In this document: positions 9,364 to 16,827 of the stretch, in pieces
Position numbering within the stretch: the stretch's first letter is position 1
Layout: the number at the start of each line of letters is the position of its first letter
Position numbers and translations under genes: made by a program
From: Streptomyces oceani
Lineage (GTDB): Bacteria > Actinomycetota > Actinomycetes > Streptomycetales > Streptomycetaceae
Length of the DNA: 64,000 bases
Assembly (NCBI RefSeq): GCF_001751245.1
Contig: NZ_LJGU01000114.1
Location: 94,244-158,243, forward strand
Reading direction: 5' to 3'
Notes under the pieces: generated by a model
Seen by the model: only the letters and a program-made list of their open reading frames with translations
Told to the model about the DNA's origin: nothing
The model's database searches: none

Positions 9364-10668
9364 TCAGTGCTTCCGGAGCAGCTTGTTGCTCTCGGCGACG
9401 GCGTCGTCGAGTGCCTGCTTCGGGGACTTGTCGCCCTGGAGAGCCTTGGCGATCTCGTTCCGCAGGATCGTCTCCATCTCGTCGTTCATCACCACGGGCT
9501 GGTAGTTGACGGCGCCGTCCAGCGACTGTGCGGAGTTGACCCGGACCCGGCCGGCGGCGGTGCCGTCGTCCTCGCTCCAGTAGTCCTTGTCCAGAGAGCC
9601 CCTGGTGCTGGGGAAGACGGCGGTCTGGTGGCCGAACTTCTCCTGGTTCCGCTTGTTGGTGACGAAGTGGGCGAAGGCGATGGCGGCGGGCTTGTGCTCG
9701 CTCTGGTCGCTGACCGCCAGGCCCATCAGGTACATGTTCGGCCGGCCGGTGTTGTTGGGCGCCTTGGTGATGCCGAGGTTCTCGTAGAGGCTGGGGGCGT
9801 TGTTCCTGAAGTTCGCCAGGTCGAGGGCGCTGCCCGGATTCATCGCGACGCGCTGCTTGAGGAACTTCTGCCCGGCCTTCTCCGGGGTGTTGGTCAGTGC
9901 CTGTGCGTCCAGCCCGCCCTGCTCGTAGAGCTTCTTGTAGCGGGTGAGCAGTTCGACGCCGGCTGGTTCGTTGTACGTGAACTCGGTGGCGTCCTCGTTC
10001 ATCAGCCGCACGCCGTAGCGGCCGAAGTTCTCGATGGTCGGGGTGGCGGCGAGGGTGGGGATCCTGCCCTCGGAGCGTTCCGCGATCCGCTCGGCGTAGC
10101 GGAAGAGCGCGTCGTAGTCGCGCGGTGGCTTCTCCGGGTCGAGTCCGGCGTCCTCGAGGAGCGCCTTGTTGTAGAACAGCGGGCCGGTGTTGAGGTACCA
10201 GGGGAAGGCGTACGTACCGCCGAGGCCGGGCATCTCGTAGCCGTCCCAGGCCTCCTTGGTGTACTCCGGCCGGTACTTCGCGGTGGCCCGCTCGGCGTCC
10301 ATGTTCATGATCACGCCGGCGTCCGCGAGCGGGTAGGCCAGGTCCGGCGAGACGTTGATGACGTCGGGCAGGCTGCCGGACCCGGCGTCAGCGCTGAGCT
10401 TGTCCGCGTAGTTCTCCGCCGGCTGGTCCGCCCACTCGACCCGGACGTCCGGGTGCCGGGACTCGAACTCGTCGATCAGCGTCTCGAAGTAGTCCTTGAA
10501 CTCCGCGCGAAGGTTCCAGGTCTGGAAGGTGATGTCGCCCTCGACCGGGCCTTCGGCGCTGGTGGCGGGTCCGCCCACGCCGGGCCCGCAGGCGGTGAGC
10601 AGCAGGGACAAGGCCGCGGGCACGACGGCGAGTGCCGCCGCCCGGCGAGCGGGACGTGCGGAGGGCAT
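9364..10668 (-). CDS. Sugar ABC transporter substrate-binding lipoprotein
   Basis: A 434-residue extracellular binding protein of the SBP_bac_1 family. The signal peptide ends in a lipobox (LLLTACGPG), so the mature protein is anchored through cysteine. The ATG at 10668 was chosen over an upstream in-frame ATG because AAGGAG lies about 11 bases before it and the signal peptide begins there. It is the first gene of the leftward operon and lies opposite the LacI gene across a 229-base regulatory region. Given the downstream GH5_18, GH38 and GH85 genes, its likely ligand is an N-glycan or high-mannose oligosaccharide with a single reducing-end GlcNAc. That ligand is inferred. Confidence 0.93.
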   Translation of the reverse strand: MPSARPARRAAALAVVPAALSLLLTACGPGVGGPATSAEGPVEGDITFQTWNLRAEFKDYFETLIDEFESRHPDVRVEWADQPAENYADKLSADAGSGSLPDVINVSPDLAYPLADAGVIMNMDAERATAKYRPEYTKEAWDGYEMPGLGGTYAFPWYLNTGPLFYNKALLEDAGLDPEKPPRDYDALFRYAERIAERSEGRIPTLAATPTIENFGRYGVRLMNEDATEFTYNEPAGVELLTRYKKLYEQGGLDAQALTNTPEKAGQKFLKQRVAMNPGSALDLANFRNNAPSLYENLGITKAPNNTGRPNMYLMGLAVSDQSEHKPAAIAFAHFVTNKRNQEKFGHQTAVFPSTRGSLDKDYWSEDDGTAAGRVRVNSAQSLDGAVNYQPVVMNDEMETILRNEIAKALQGDKSPKQALDDAVAESNKLLRKH

Positions 10669-10819
10669 GACCGGGTGGCTCCTTGGGCGTGGCGCGGCGG
10701 GGATGAAAAAGAAGGTGCCCCGAACTCCGAACACAGGTCAACACTCCCACCGAAACTTTTCACAACTAAATTCATTACCGCAGGTCAGCACCCTGAAAAG
10801 ATCCTCAGAAGCGGAGATG

Positions 10820-10857
10820 CTAATGCGCTTTAGTCGATACTCGCTCAAGCGCTTTAG
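10820..10857. promoter_or_regulatory. Two LacI-family operators in the divergent promoter
   Basis: Two 14-bp near-palindromes, CTAATGCGCTTTAG (10820-10833) and CTCAAGCGCTTTAG (10844-10857), each have one mismatched base pair around a central GCGC/CGCG core. Their centres are 24 bp apart. This is the classic CTAAAGCGCTTTAG type of LacI/GalR operator. They lie between the binding-protein gene and the LacI gene, so they can serve both directions. The second copy lies where the -35 region of the LacI promoter would be. Confidence 0.85.
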
Positions 10858-10867
10858 TGACTGACTG

Positions 10868-10890
10868 TACAATCAGCTGCACACAGGAGG
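10868..10890 (+). promoter_or_regulatory. -10 element and ribosome binding site of the LacI gene
   Basis: TACAAT (10868-10873) is a good -10 hexamer, with the second operator occupying the -35 position, so the regulator probably represses itself. GGAGG (10886-10890) lies 7 bases before the ATG at 10898, leaving a leader of about 20 bases. Confidence 0.55.
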
Positions 10891-10897
10891 TGAGGCA

Positions 10898-11971
10898 ATG
10901 CGCCGTACGCCGGCACGACGCCCGACCATCAAGGACATCGCCCAGCGCGCCGGTGTCTCGGAGAGTGCCGTCTCGTTCGCGCTCAACGGCCGGCCCGGCG
11001 TCTCGGAGGGCACCCGGAACCGGGTACGCCGGGTGGCCGCTCAGCTCGGCTGGCAACCCAGTACGGCCGCCCGGGCCCTGTCCGGTGAGGGCTCGGCGAC
11101 GATCGGCCTCGTGCTGGCCCGGCCAGCCAGCACGCTGGGTGTCGAGTCGTTCTTCCTGCAGTTGGTCTCCGGTGTCCAGGAAGTCCTGGCCGCACGCAGA
11201 CTGGGCCTGCTGTTCCAGGTCGTTCCGGACCTGGAGGCGGAGTGCGAGATCTACCGCCGGTGGTGGGCGGAGCGCCGGGTGGACGGCCTGCTCGTCGTCG
11301 ACCCTCGCACCGACGATCCGCGCCCGGCCCTACTGACCGAACTCGGCCTGCCCGCGGTCGTGATCGGCGCGATGAACACGCATCCCGGGGGCGAGGAGAA
11401 CACGACGTCCGAGAGCCACCTGGCCAACCTCTGGGCCGACGACGCCGGCGCGATGGCCTCCGTCGTCGACCACCTGCACGACCTGGGTCACCGACGCATC
11501 GTGCATGTCGCGGGGCTGCCCGAACTGGTGCACACCCAGCGACGCGTCAACTCGCTGCGCGCCGAGGCCGAGCGCCGCGGGCTGCCCGAGGTGCGCTCGG
11601 TCAGTACGGACTACTCCGACTCCGAGGGGGCCGCGGCCACCCGGAGGTTGCTGACCGGCGAGCACCCCCCGACCGCGATCGTCTACGACAACGACGTACT
11701 GGCCGTCGCGGGGCTCGCGGTGGCCACCGAGCGGGGCTACCGGGTGCCGGACGACCTCTCGGTGATCGCCTGGGACGACTCGGTGCTCTGCCGTAGCACC
11801 CATCCCCCGCTCACCGCGCTGTCCCGGGACACCACCGCCTTCGGTCAGCACGCCGCCGAGCAACTGTTGGCCATGCTCGACGGCGAGGCCGGGACACGCG
11901 TCCAGGACACCCTGCCGCACCTGCTGGCCCGCGGCAGCACGGCCTCTCCGGCCGAGCCCACCCTCGGGTGA
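10898..11971 (+). CDS. LacI-family transcriptional regulator of the glycan operon
   Basis: A 357-residue regulator. Residues 10-55 form the LacI helix-turn-helix and hinge (PTIKDIAQRAGVSESAVSFA, then GWQPSTAARALSG). The rest is a periplasmic-binding-protein-like effector domain, ending in the usual DDLSVIAWDDS and LTALSRDTTAFGQHAAEQLL segments. It is divergent from the transporter/glycosidase operon and separated from it by two matching operators, so it almost certainly represses that operon and itself. The inducer is probably a glycan fragment such as Man-GlcNAc or mannose; this is inference. Confidence 0.93.
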   Translation: MRRTPARRPTIKDIAQRAGVSESAVSFALNGRPGVSEGTRNRVRRVAAQLGWQPSTAARALSGEGSATIGLVLARPASTLGVESFFLQLVSGVQEVLAARRLGLLFQVVPDLEAECEIYRRWWAERRVDGLLVVDPRTDDPRPALLTELGLPAVVIGAMNTHPGGEENTTSESHLANLWADDAGAMASVVDHLHDLGHRRIVHVAGLPELVHTQRRVNSLRAEAERRGLPEVRSVSTDYSDSEGAAATRRLLTGEHPPTAIVYDNDVLAVAGLAVATERGYRVPDDLSVIAWDDSVLCRSTHPPLTALSRDTTAFGQHAAEQLLAMLDGEAGTRVQDTLPHLLARGSTASPAEPTLG

Positions 11972-11991
11972 GCGGTACGCATCGCAGCGGG

Positions 11992-12057
11992 CCGACGTCC
12001 GGGGGGGTGACCAGGGGGGTGACCAGCCGACTCGCCCGGTCACAGGCCGGACGTCGG
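11992..12057. terminator. Bidirectional hairpin between convergent genes
   Basis: CCGACGTCCG (11992-12001) and CGGACGTCGG (12048-12057) form a 10-bp perfect inverted repeat spanning the whole gap between the LacI gene and the convergent GH20 gene. Inside, a GGGGGTGACCA-type unit is repeated twice in tandem. Position and symmetry suggest a shared terminator. Confidence 0.5.
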
Positions 12058-13707
12058 TCAGCCCCCGTACGACCGGCTCCCGAGTGCCGGCGCCTCGCCC
12101 ACCGCCTCGATCAGCGGCACGAACTCCTCGTACGTCGCGGCCGGCTTGGGCGAGCCCCACATCTGCTGGGCGAACGAGCGCAGCCAGGGATGGACGGCCT
12201 CGGCCACCTCCCGCTCGCTCTGGAAGTCCGGGTTGTCGCACCAGATGGACAAGTGCGCCCCGGACACGGGCTGCCCCGCGGCGAGCCGGAGGTCCTCGCC
12301 GGGCTCACGCATGAAGGTGCGTGGCGTCCAGAGGTCGTAGAGCCCCTGCGCGGACTTCTTGCCCTTCTCGTGCTGCTGGTCGGGGGCCAGGATGAAGTAC
12401 AGGTGGTCACCGTGGCCGTTGAGCACGTCGTAGTCCGCTTCCAGGAAGTCGGTCACCGAGGGCTCGTCGGTGTTCCAGCGCACCCACACCTCGATCTCGA
12501 CGCGTCTGTCCAGCTCGACCCGACCCGATCCCGGTGCGGCGGGGACGATGTGGTCGTTCCACACCTTCGCCCGTTTGCCACGCGCGGCGACAACCGACAC
12601 CAGGTCGTTCAGGTAGCTGGTGAAGCCGTCCAGCAGAGTCGCCCGGGGTCCCGCCACCGAGCGTGCGTACTCCAGGAGTTGGGGAGCGTTCTCGCCGGTG
12701 AGGCGATCCTCCTCCCAGGGGTAGCCGAAGTACTCGTCGCCACCGAGGTGGAACCACCCGCCCGGGAACAGCTCGGCGTACTCGGCCACCAGGTCCTTGA
12801 TCAACCGCCGTGCGGCCGGCTTGCTGTAGTCCAGTTTCGAGGGCTCGACCGTGCCGTCCTTGCGTATCAGACGCAGCTCGGGGCGCGCCTCCAGTACGGC
12901 CTCCAGGTGACCCGGTGAGTCGATCTCGGGGACGAGAGTCACATGGCAGTCCTCCGCGACCGCGATGAGCCGGCGCACCTCGGCCTTGCTCAGCGCGGGA
13001 CGGGTCACGATCTCGGGATGCGACTCGCTCTCGATCCGGAAGCCGGAACTGTCGCTGAGGTGCAGGTGCAGCACGTTGCACTTGAGCCAGGCGAGTTCCC
13101 GGATCATCCGCTCCAGCCAGCCGGGGGTGAAGTACTTGCGGCCGACGTCGACCATCAGGCCCCGCTGGCCGTATTCCGGCCAGTCAACCACCCGGCCGGC
13201 GAACTCGCCTCGCTGCCGCAGGGTTTGCAACAGGGTGCGGGTGCCGTAGAAGACCCCGGCGGCGGAGCCACCGGTCACGGTCAGGGCCGCCCCGGCATCC
13301 ACCCGGTACGCCTCCGAGGAGTCTGATTCATCCAGCTTGCCCGTGCGCAGCAGCACATCGTGCGGGGACGCGGAGTGCCGCTCGACGATCCGGGGCGGGC
13401 GGTCGAGATGCCCGTCCCCGCACAGCTCAGCGGCCAGTACGCGGGCCTCGTCGCCCAGTCGCCGGGAGTCCGGAGGCGGCAGGACGATACGGGTGGCCGG
13501 GCTTGGCCGCCATCGGGCGGCCCCGGGTTCGGACGTCCGTACGGCGGGAATGACCGGCGGCCGACTGCCGGCGGCGCCCGGAGCGGCGCCGCGCATCCGA
13601 CCCGGCGAGGTGTCTCGACTGGCGGCCCGCGCTGTGCCGAGGCCGGTGCCGAACGCCGCCGGGCCGGCGAACGTACCCACGGTCAAGGCCGACCTTCGGT
13701 TGAGCAC
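12058..13707 (-). CDS. GH20 beta-N-acetylhexosaminidase, exported
   Basis: A 549-residue protein with a Tat-like signal (NRRSALTVGTFAG). A GH20b lead-in domain (GVFYGTRTLLQTLRQRGEF) precedes the catalytic barrel with HLHLSDSSGFRIES. FHLGGDEYFG near residue 321 carries the Asp-Glu catalytic pair of substrate-assisted hexosaminidases. It removes terminal beta-GlcNAc/GalNAc. The GTG at 13707 was chosen because GGGGAG precedes it and it gives a clean signal peptide; the open frame extends further upstream without one. It is transcribed divergently from the GH84 gene, with a weak dre-like site 57 bases upstream, and is convergent with the LacI gene. Confidence 0.9.
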   Translation of the reverse strand: MLNRRSALTVGTFAGPAAFGTGLGTARAASRDTSPGRMRGAAPGAAGSRPPVIPAVRTSEPGAARWRPSPATRIVLPPPDSRRLGDEARVLAAELCGDGHLDRPPRIVERHSASPHDVLLRTGKLDESDSSEAYRVDAGAALTVTGGSAAGVFYGTRTLLQTLRQRGEFAGRVVDWPEYGQRGLMVDVGRKYFTPGWLERMIRELAWLKCNVLHLHLSDSSGFRIESESHPEIVTRPALSKAEVRRLIAVAEDCHVTLVPEIDSPGHLEAVLEARPELRLIRKDGTVEPSKLDYSKPAARRLIKDLVAEYAELFPGGWFHLGGDEYFGYPWEEDRLTGENAPQLLEYARSVAGPRATLLDGFTSYLNDLVSVVAARGKRAKVWNDHIVPAAPGSGRVELDRRVEIEVWVRWNTDEPSVTDFLEADYDVLNGHGDHLYFILAPDQQHEKGKKSAQGLYDLWTPRTFMREPGEDLRLAAGQPVSGAHLSIWCDNPDFQSEREVAEAVHPWLRSFAQQMWGSPKPAATYEEFVPLIEAVGEAPALGSRSYGG

Positions 13708-13763
13708 GGAGCTCTCCCCTCGCTGTCCGCACGGCAGTTGGCCACGGCGAAGATAGCGGCTCC

Positions 13764-13779
13764 ACTGGAGTAAACCAAT
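13764..13779. promoter_or_regulatory. Degenerate dre-like (DasR) site upstream of GH20
   Basis: ACTGGAGTAAACCAAT matches 12 of 16 positions of the DasR site form ACTGGTCTAGACCACT, keeping the outer ACTGG and ACCA arms. It lies about 57 bases upstream of the leftward GH20 start. It is weaker than the sites at 13837 and 25412 and should be treated as a candidate. Confidence 0.4.
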
Positions 13780-13791
13780 AGATCGGTCCTC

Positions 13792-13848
13792 TTGACACAT
13801 CTCCGCGTCAAGCGAGTAGCTTGTGAGGCGTCTTTATGGTCTAGACCA
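13792..13848 (+). promoter_or_regulatory. GH84 promoter with DasR-type operator
   Basis: TTGACA (13792-13797) and TAGCTT (13817-13822) make a plausible promoter with a long 19-base spacer. The perfect palindrome TGGTCTAGACCA (13837-13848) follows just after the expected transcription start and matches the core of the DasR responsive element, which in Streptomyces is released by GlcN-6-P. GGAG (13853-13856) is the ribosome binding site for GTG 13863. Confidence 0.78.
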
Positions 13849-13862
13849 CCCCGGAGCGGTCC

Positions 13863-15854
13863 GTGAGAAGACAGCGCACGACCATTGCAACGACATTCGC
13901 TCTCGCAACCTCAATGGCGTTCGGAGCCCTGCCCGCCAGCTTCTCCGCCCAGGCAGCCCCCGCACCCGCGTCCGAAGAACCCACCTCCGAGGGCCCTTTG
14001 CCACCGGTCTCCCCCACCCCGCAGTCGCTCGCCCGAGCCGGCGAGGACGCGGGCGTGACCGAACGGGTGCTGGTCGTCGCGGACGACCGCACCGACGCCG
14101 CCGCCCAGAAGCGACTGGTACGCGAACTGAAGTCGCACGGCGCCGAACGGGTCGACATCGTCGCCCCGGGCGAGACCCCGCCGTCCGCCGCCGGGCTGCT
14201 CACCGTACGTCTCGGGCCCGGTGATCGTACGGACATCGCCGAGGAGCTGCGGGACACCGAGGTGCCCGAGCACGAGGAGGGTTACGCCCTGCGCGTGTCC
14301 GGCGAGCGCCCGCACCCGGAGGTCGTGCTGGGCGGCACGGACGCCAGCGGCCAGTACTACGCCGTGCAGACGCTCCGACAACTCTTCCAGCGGGACGACG
14401 AGGGCTGGCGGATCGCGGGCGCGACAGCCAGCGACTTCCCGTCCATGCCGCTGCGCGGCACGATCGAGGGGTTCTACGGCGAGCCGTGGACGCACGCCGA
14501 ACGGCTCGACCAGATGGACTTCTACGGCGACGTGAAGGCCAACACCTACGTCTACGCGCCGAAGGACGACCCGTACCACCGCGGCAAGTGGCGCGAGCCC
14601 TATCCGAAGGACAAGCTGGCCGAGTTGGGCGAGCTGGTCGACCGGGCACGCGCCAACCACGTGCGCTTCACCTTCGCCGTCTCGCCCGGCGAGTCGATCT
14701 GTTACTCCGATGAGGGCGACCGCAAGGCCCTCACCTCCAAGCTCCAGTCGCTCTACGACCTGGGTACCCGGGCCTTCTCGATTCCGCTGGACGACATCAG
14801 CTACACCGAGTGGAACTGCGAGGGTGACCGCGCGAAGTACGGCGAGCCGGGGCGCGAGGCCGCCGCCAAGGCACAGGTGGACCTGCTCAACGACGTGCAG
14901 AAGAACTTCGTCGCCACGCACGAGGGCGCCCAGCCGCTGCAGATGGTCCCGACCGAGTACGGCGACCTGACCGACACGGCGTACAAGCGGACCATCCGGG
15001 AGTCCCTGGACCCGAAGGTCGAGGTGATGTGGACCGGAACGGCCGTCGTCCCGCCCGAGATCACCAACGAGCAGGCGGACAAGGCGGCCGAGCTCTTCGG
15101 CCGCAAGGTCTTCGTCTGGGACAACTATCCGGTCAACGACTTCGACAACACCAAGGGCCGGCTGCTGTTGGCTCCGTACGACAAGCGTGAGGCCGGGCTG
15201 TCCGAGCATCTCTCCGGCATCGTGGCTAACCCGATGAACCAGCCGTACGCCAGCAAGGTCGCGGTCTTCGGCAGCGCCGACTTCGCCTGGAACGACCAGG
15301 ACTACGACGCCGAGACGAGTTGGCCGCGTGCCCTGTCGTATCTGGCGGGCGGCGACGAGGAGGCCACCGAGGCGCTGCGGGTCTTCGCCGACCTGAACCA
15401 CATGGCGCCGACCTTCGGCGACACCCCCTGGCAGCCCCAGGCACCGATCCTTCGCGGGCACGTCGAGGACTTCTGGACGGCCTGGGACGACGGCCGGCAG
15501 GGCGAGGCCGTGCGGGAACTGCGCGGGTACGCCGAGCGTATCGAGCAGGCGCCGGCCACCATCCGGGACGGCGAGGTGCAGAAGGGGTTCACCGTCGACG
15601 CCGACCCCTGGCTGACCGCGACACACCTGTGGGGCCAGGCGGCGGTGACCATGCTGGACGCGCTGGACGCGCACCGCGCCGGGGACGAGGGTCGGGCCGA
15701 CCAACTGCTCGCCGAATATCGGGAGCTGCGCGAGCAGGCCACCGCCGTACGCGTCGATCCGCCCCGGAACTCCTGGGGCAAGGCACAACCCAGGATCGGT
15801 GACGGAGTGTTGGACGCCTTCCTCAGCGAGGCGGAGCAGCGCATCGAGGGTTGA
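13863..15854 (+). CDS. GH84 beta-N-acetylglucosaminidase (NagJ/hyaluronidase-like), exported
   Basis: A 663-residue protein with a Sec-type signal peptide of about 31 residues ending in AQAA. After the GH20b-like lead-in (GQYYAVQTLRQLFQ), the GH84 barrel starts at GTIEGFYGEPWTHAERLDQM near residue 203. The paired catalytic aspartates lie in IPLDDISYTEWN near residue 309. GH84 enzymes remove beta-linked GlcNAc from glycoproteins by substrate-assisted catalysis. The C-terminal 180 residues resemble the helical domain of bacterial NagJ-type enzymes. It has a DasR-type operator in its promoter, tying expression to GlcNAc supply. The start is GTG with GGAG 6 bases before. Confidence 0.9.
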   Translation: MRRQRTTIATTFALATSMAFGALPASFSAQAAPAPASEEPTSEGPLPPVSPTPQSLARAGEDAGVTERVLVVADDRTDAAAQKRLVRELKSHGAERVDIVAPGETPPSAAGLLTVRLGPGDRTDIAEELRDTEVPEHEEGYALRVSGERPHPEVVLGGTDASGQYYAVQTLRQLFQRDDEGWRIAGATASDFPSMPLRGTIEGFYGEPWTHAERLDQMDFYGDVKANTYVYAPKDDPYHRGKWREPYPKDKLAELGELVDRARANHVRFTFAVSPGESICYSDEGDRKALTSKLQSLYDLGTRAFSIPLDDISYTEWNCEGDRAKYGEPGREAAAKAQVDLLNDVQKNFVATHEGAQPLQMVPTEYGDLTDTAYKRTIRESLDPKVEVMWTGTAVVPPEITNEQADKAAELFGRKVFVWDNYPVNDFDNTKGRLLLAPYDKREAGLSEHLSGIVANPMNQPYASKVAVFGSADFAWNDQDYDAETSWPRALSYLAGGDEEATEALRVFADLNHMAPTFGDTPWQPQAPILRGHVEDFWTAWDDGRQGEAVRELRGYAERIEQAPATIRDGEVQKGFTVDADPWLTATHLWGQAAVTMLDALDAHRAGDEGRADQLLAEYRELREQATAVRVDPPRNSWGKAQPRIGDGVLDAFLSEAEQRIEG

Positions 15855-15990
15855 CCGAGAGGGCCGTACGTCCCACACCCCGGGCGCCGTGCCGGCCGGG
15901 GTGTGGGGGCGGCGGTCGAACGCGAGCGCCTCGGGAGCTGCCGGACAGTCCATAGACTGCGTTCCCCACGTCGACTGCGAGGAGGACGCC

Positions 15991-16662
15991 GTGCCAGTCA
16001 CCGACGAGGCGATCGAGAAGATCAAGGAGATGATCGTCACCGGCCAGCTGCGCCCGGGAGACCGGTTGCCGCGCGAGGCCGACCTGTCCGTCCAGCTCGG
16101 TCTCTCCCGCAACTCCCTGCGCGAGGCCGTCCGTGCGCTCTCCCTGCTCAACGTGCTGGACGTGCGCCAGGGCGACGGCACGTACGTGAGCCCGCTCGAC
16201 TCGTCGAGGCTGCTGGAGGCGCTGACCTTCCTCGTCGACCTGCACCGGGACGACTCGGTGCTGGAGTCGTTCCAGGTGCGGGCCATCCTGGAACCGGCCG
16301 CGGCGGCTCTGGCCACCCACCGGATCGACCTGGCGGAGCGGGCGAGCCTGCGGACCCTGCTGGACTCGCTGGGCTCCGCACCCACCGTGGACGAGGTGGT
16401 CGCGAACGACATCGAGTTCCACCACCGGATCGCGGCGGCGGCCGGCAACACCATGCTGTGCTCGTTGATCGACTCGCTCTCCGGGCCCACCGTCCGCGCC
16501 CGGATCTGGCGGGGCATCACCCAGGAGGGTGCGCTCGAGCGCACCGTGGCCGAACACGGCGCCATCCTGGACGCGATGGGCAGCGGCGACGCCGAGGCCG
16601 CGCGGGCGTGGATGACCGTGCACATCACCGGTGTGACGCGGTGGCTCCAAGAGGCGCCCTGA
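15991..16662 (+). CDS. GntR-family (FadR/FCD type) regulator, probably of fucose genes
   Basis: A 223-residue regulator: a winged helix (residues 1-70, with PGDRLPREADLSVQLGLSRN) followed by an all-helical FCD effector domain (ATHRIDLAERASL, FHHRIAAAAGNTM, EHGAILDAMGSGD). GTG 15991 is taken because GAGGAGG lies 5 bases upstream. It stands directly before the fucosidase promoter, where a CATCGGATG palindrome overlaps the spacer. The same 13-bp sequence recurs before the fucose catabolic operon at 25.2 kb. It is therefore the best candidate for a fucose or fuconate-responsive repressor; the ligand is inferred. Confidence 0.88.
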   Translation: MPVTDEAIEKIKEMIVTGQLRPGDRLPREADLSVQLGLSRNSLREAVRALSLLNVLDVRQGDGTYVSPLDSSRLLEALTFLVDLHRDDSVLESFQVRAILEPAAAALATHRIDLAERASLRTLLDSLGSAPTVDEVVANDIEFHHRIAAAAGNTMLCSLIDSLSGPTVRARIWRGITQEGALERTVAEHGAILDAMGSGDAEAARAWMTVHITGVTRWLQEAP

Positions 16663-16671
16663 AGCGAACAC

Positions 16672-16700
16672 TTGACAGTCATCGGATGTATCCCTAGGTT
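16672..16700 (+). promoter_or_regulatory. Fucosidase promoter with GntR-type operator
   Basis: TTGACA (16672-16677), a 17-base spacer and TAGGTT (16695-16700) make a near-ideal promoter. CATCGGATG (16680-16688), a 9-bp palindrome with a free centre, lies inside the spacer, where binding would block RNA polymerase. The surrounding AGTCATCGGATGT (16678-16690) is identical to 25209-25221 in front of the fucose operon. Confidence 0.8.
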
Positions 16701-16827
16701 GCTCGCCGCAGAATCCGCTTCATGGCGTCATCCCTTCCGATACATGGGATGAGTCGGCTCAGCAGCACACGCTCGGCCGCTCTCCACTCCTCGTGCCCTG
16801 TCCCGCCTCGCGACACCGGAGCACCCG

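Noticed and set aside
11999-12026. Tandem GGGGGTGACCA repeats as a regulatory array
   Set aside because: Only two copies, located between convergent genes where no promoter is expected; more likely part of the terminator structure.
13911-16682. A 923-codon open frame on the minus strand opposite the GH84 and GntR genes
   Set aside because: It is the shadow of strongly GC-biased codons on the other strand. It has no signal, domain or ribosome binding site, and the plus-strand genes have clear motifs.
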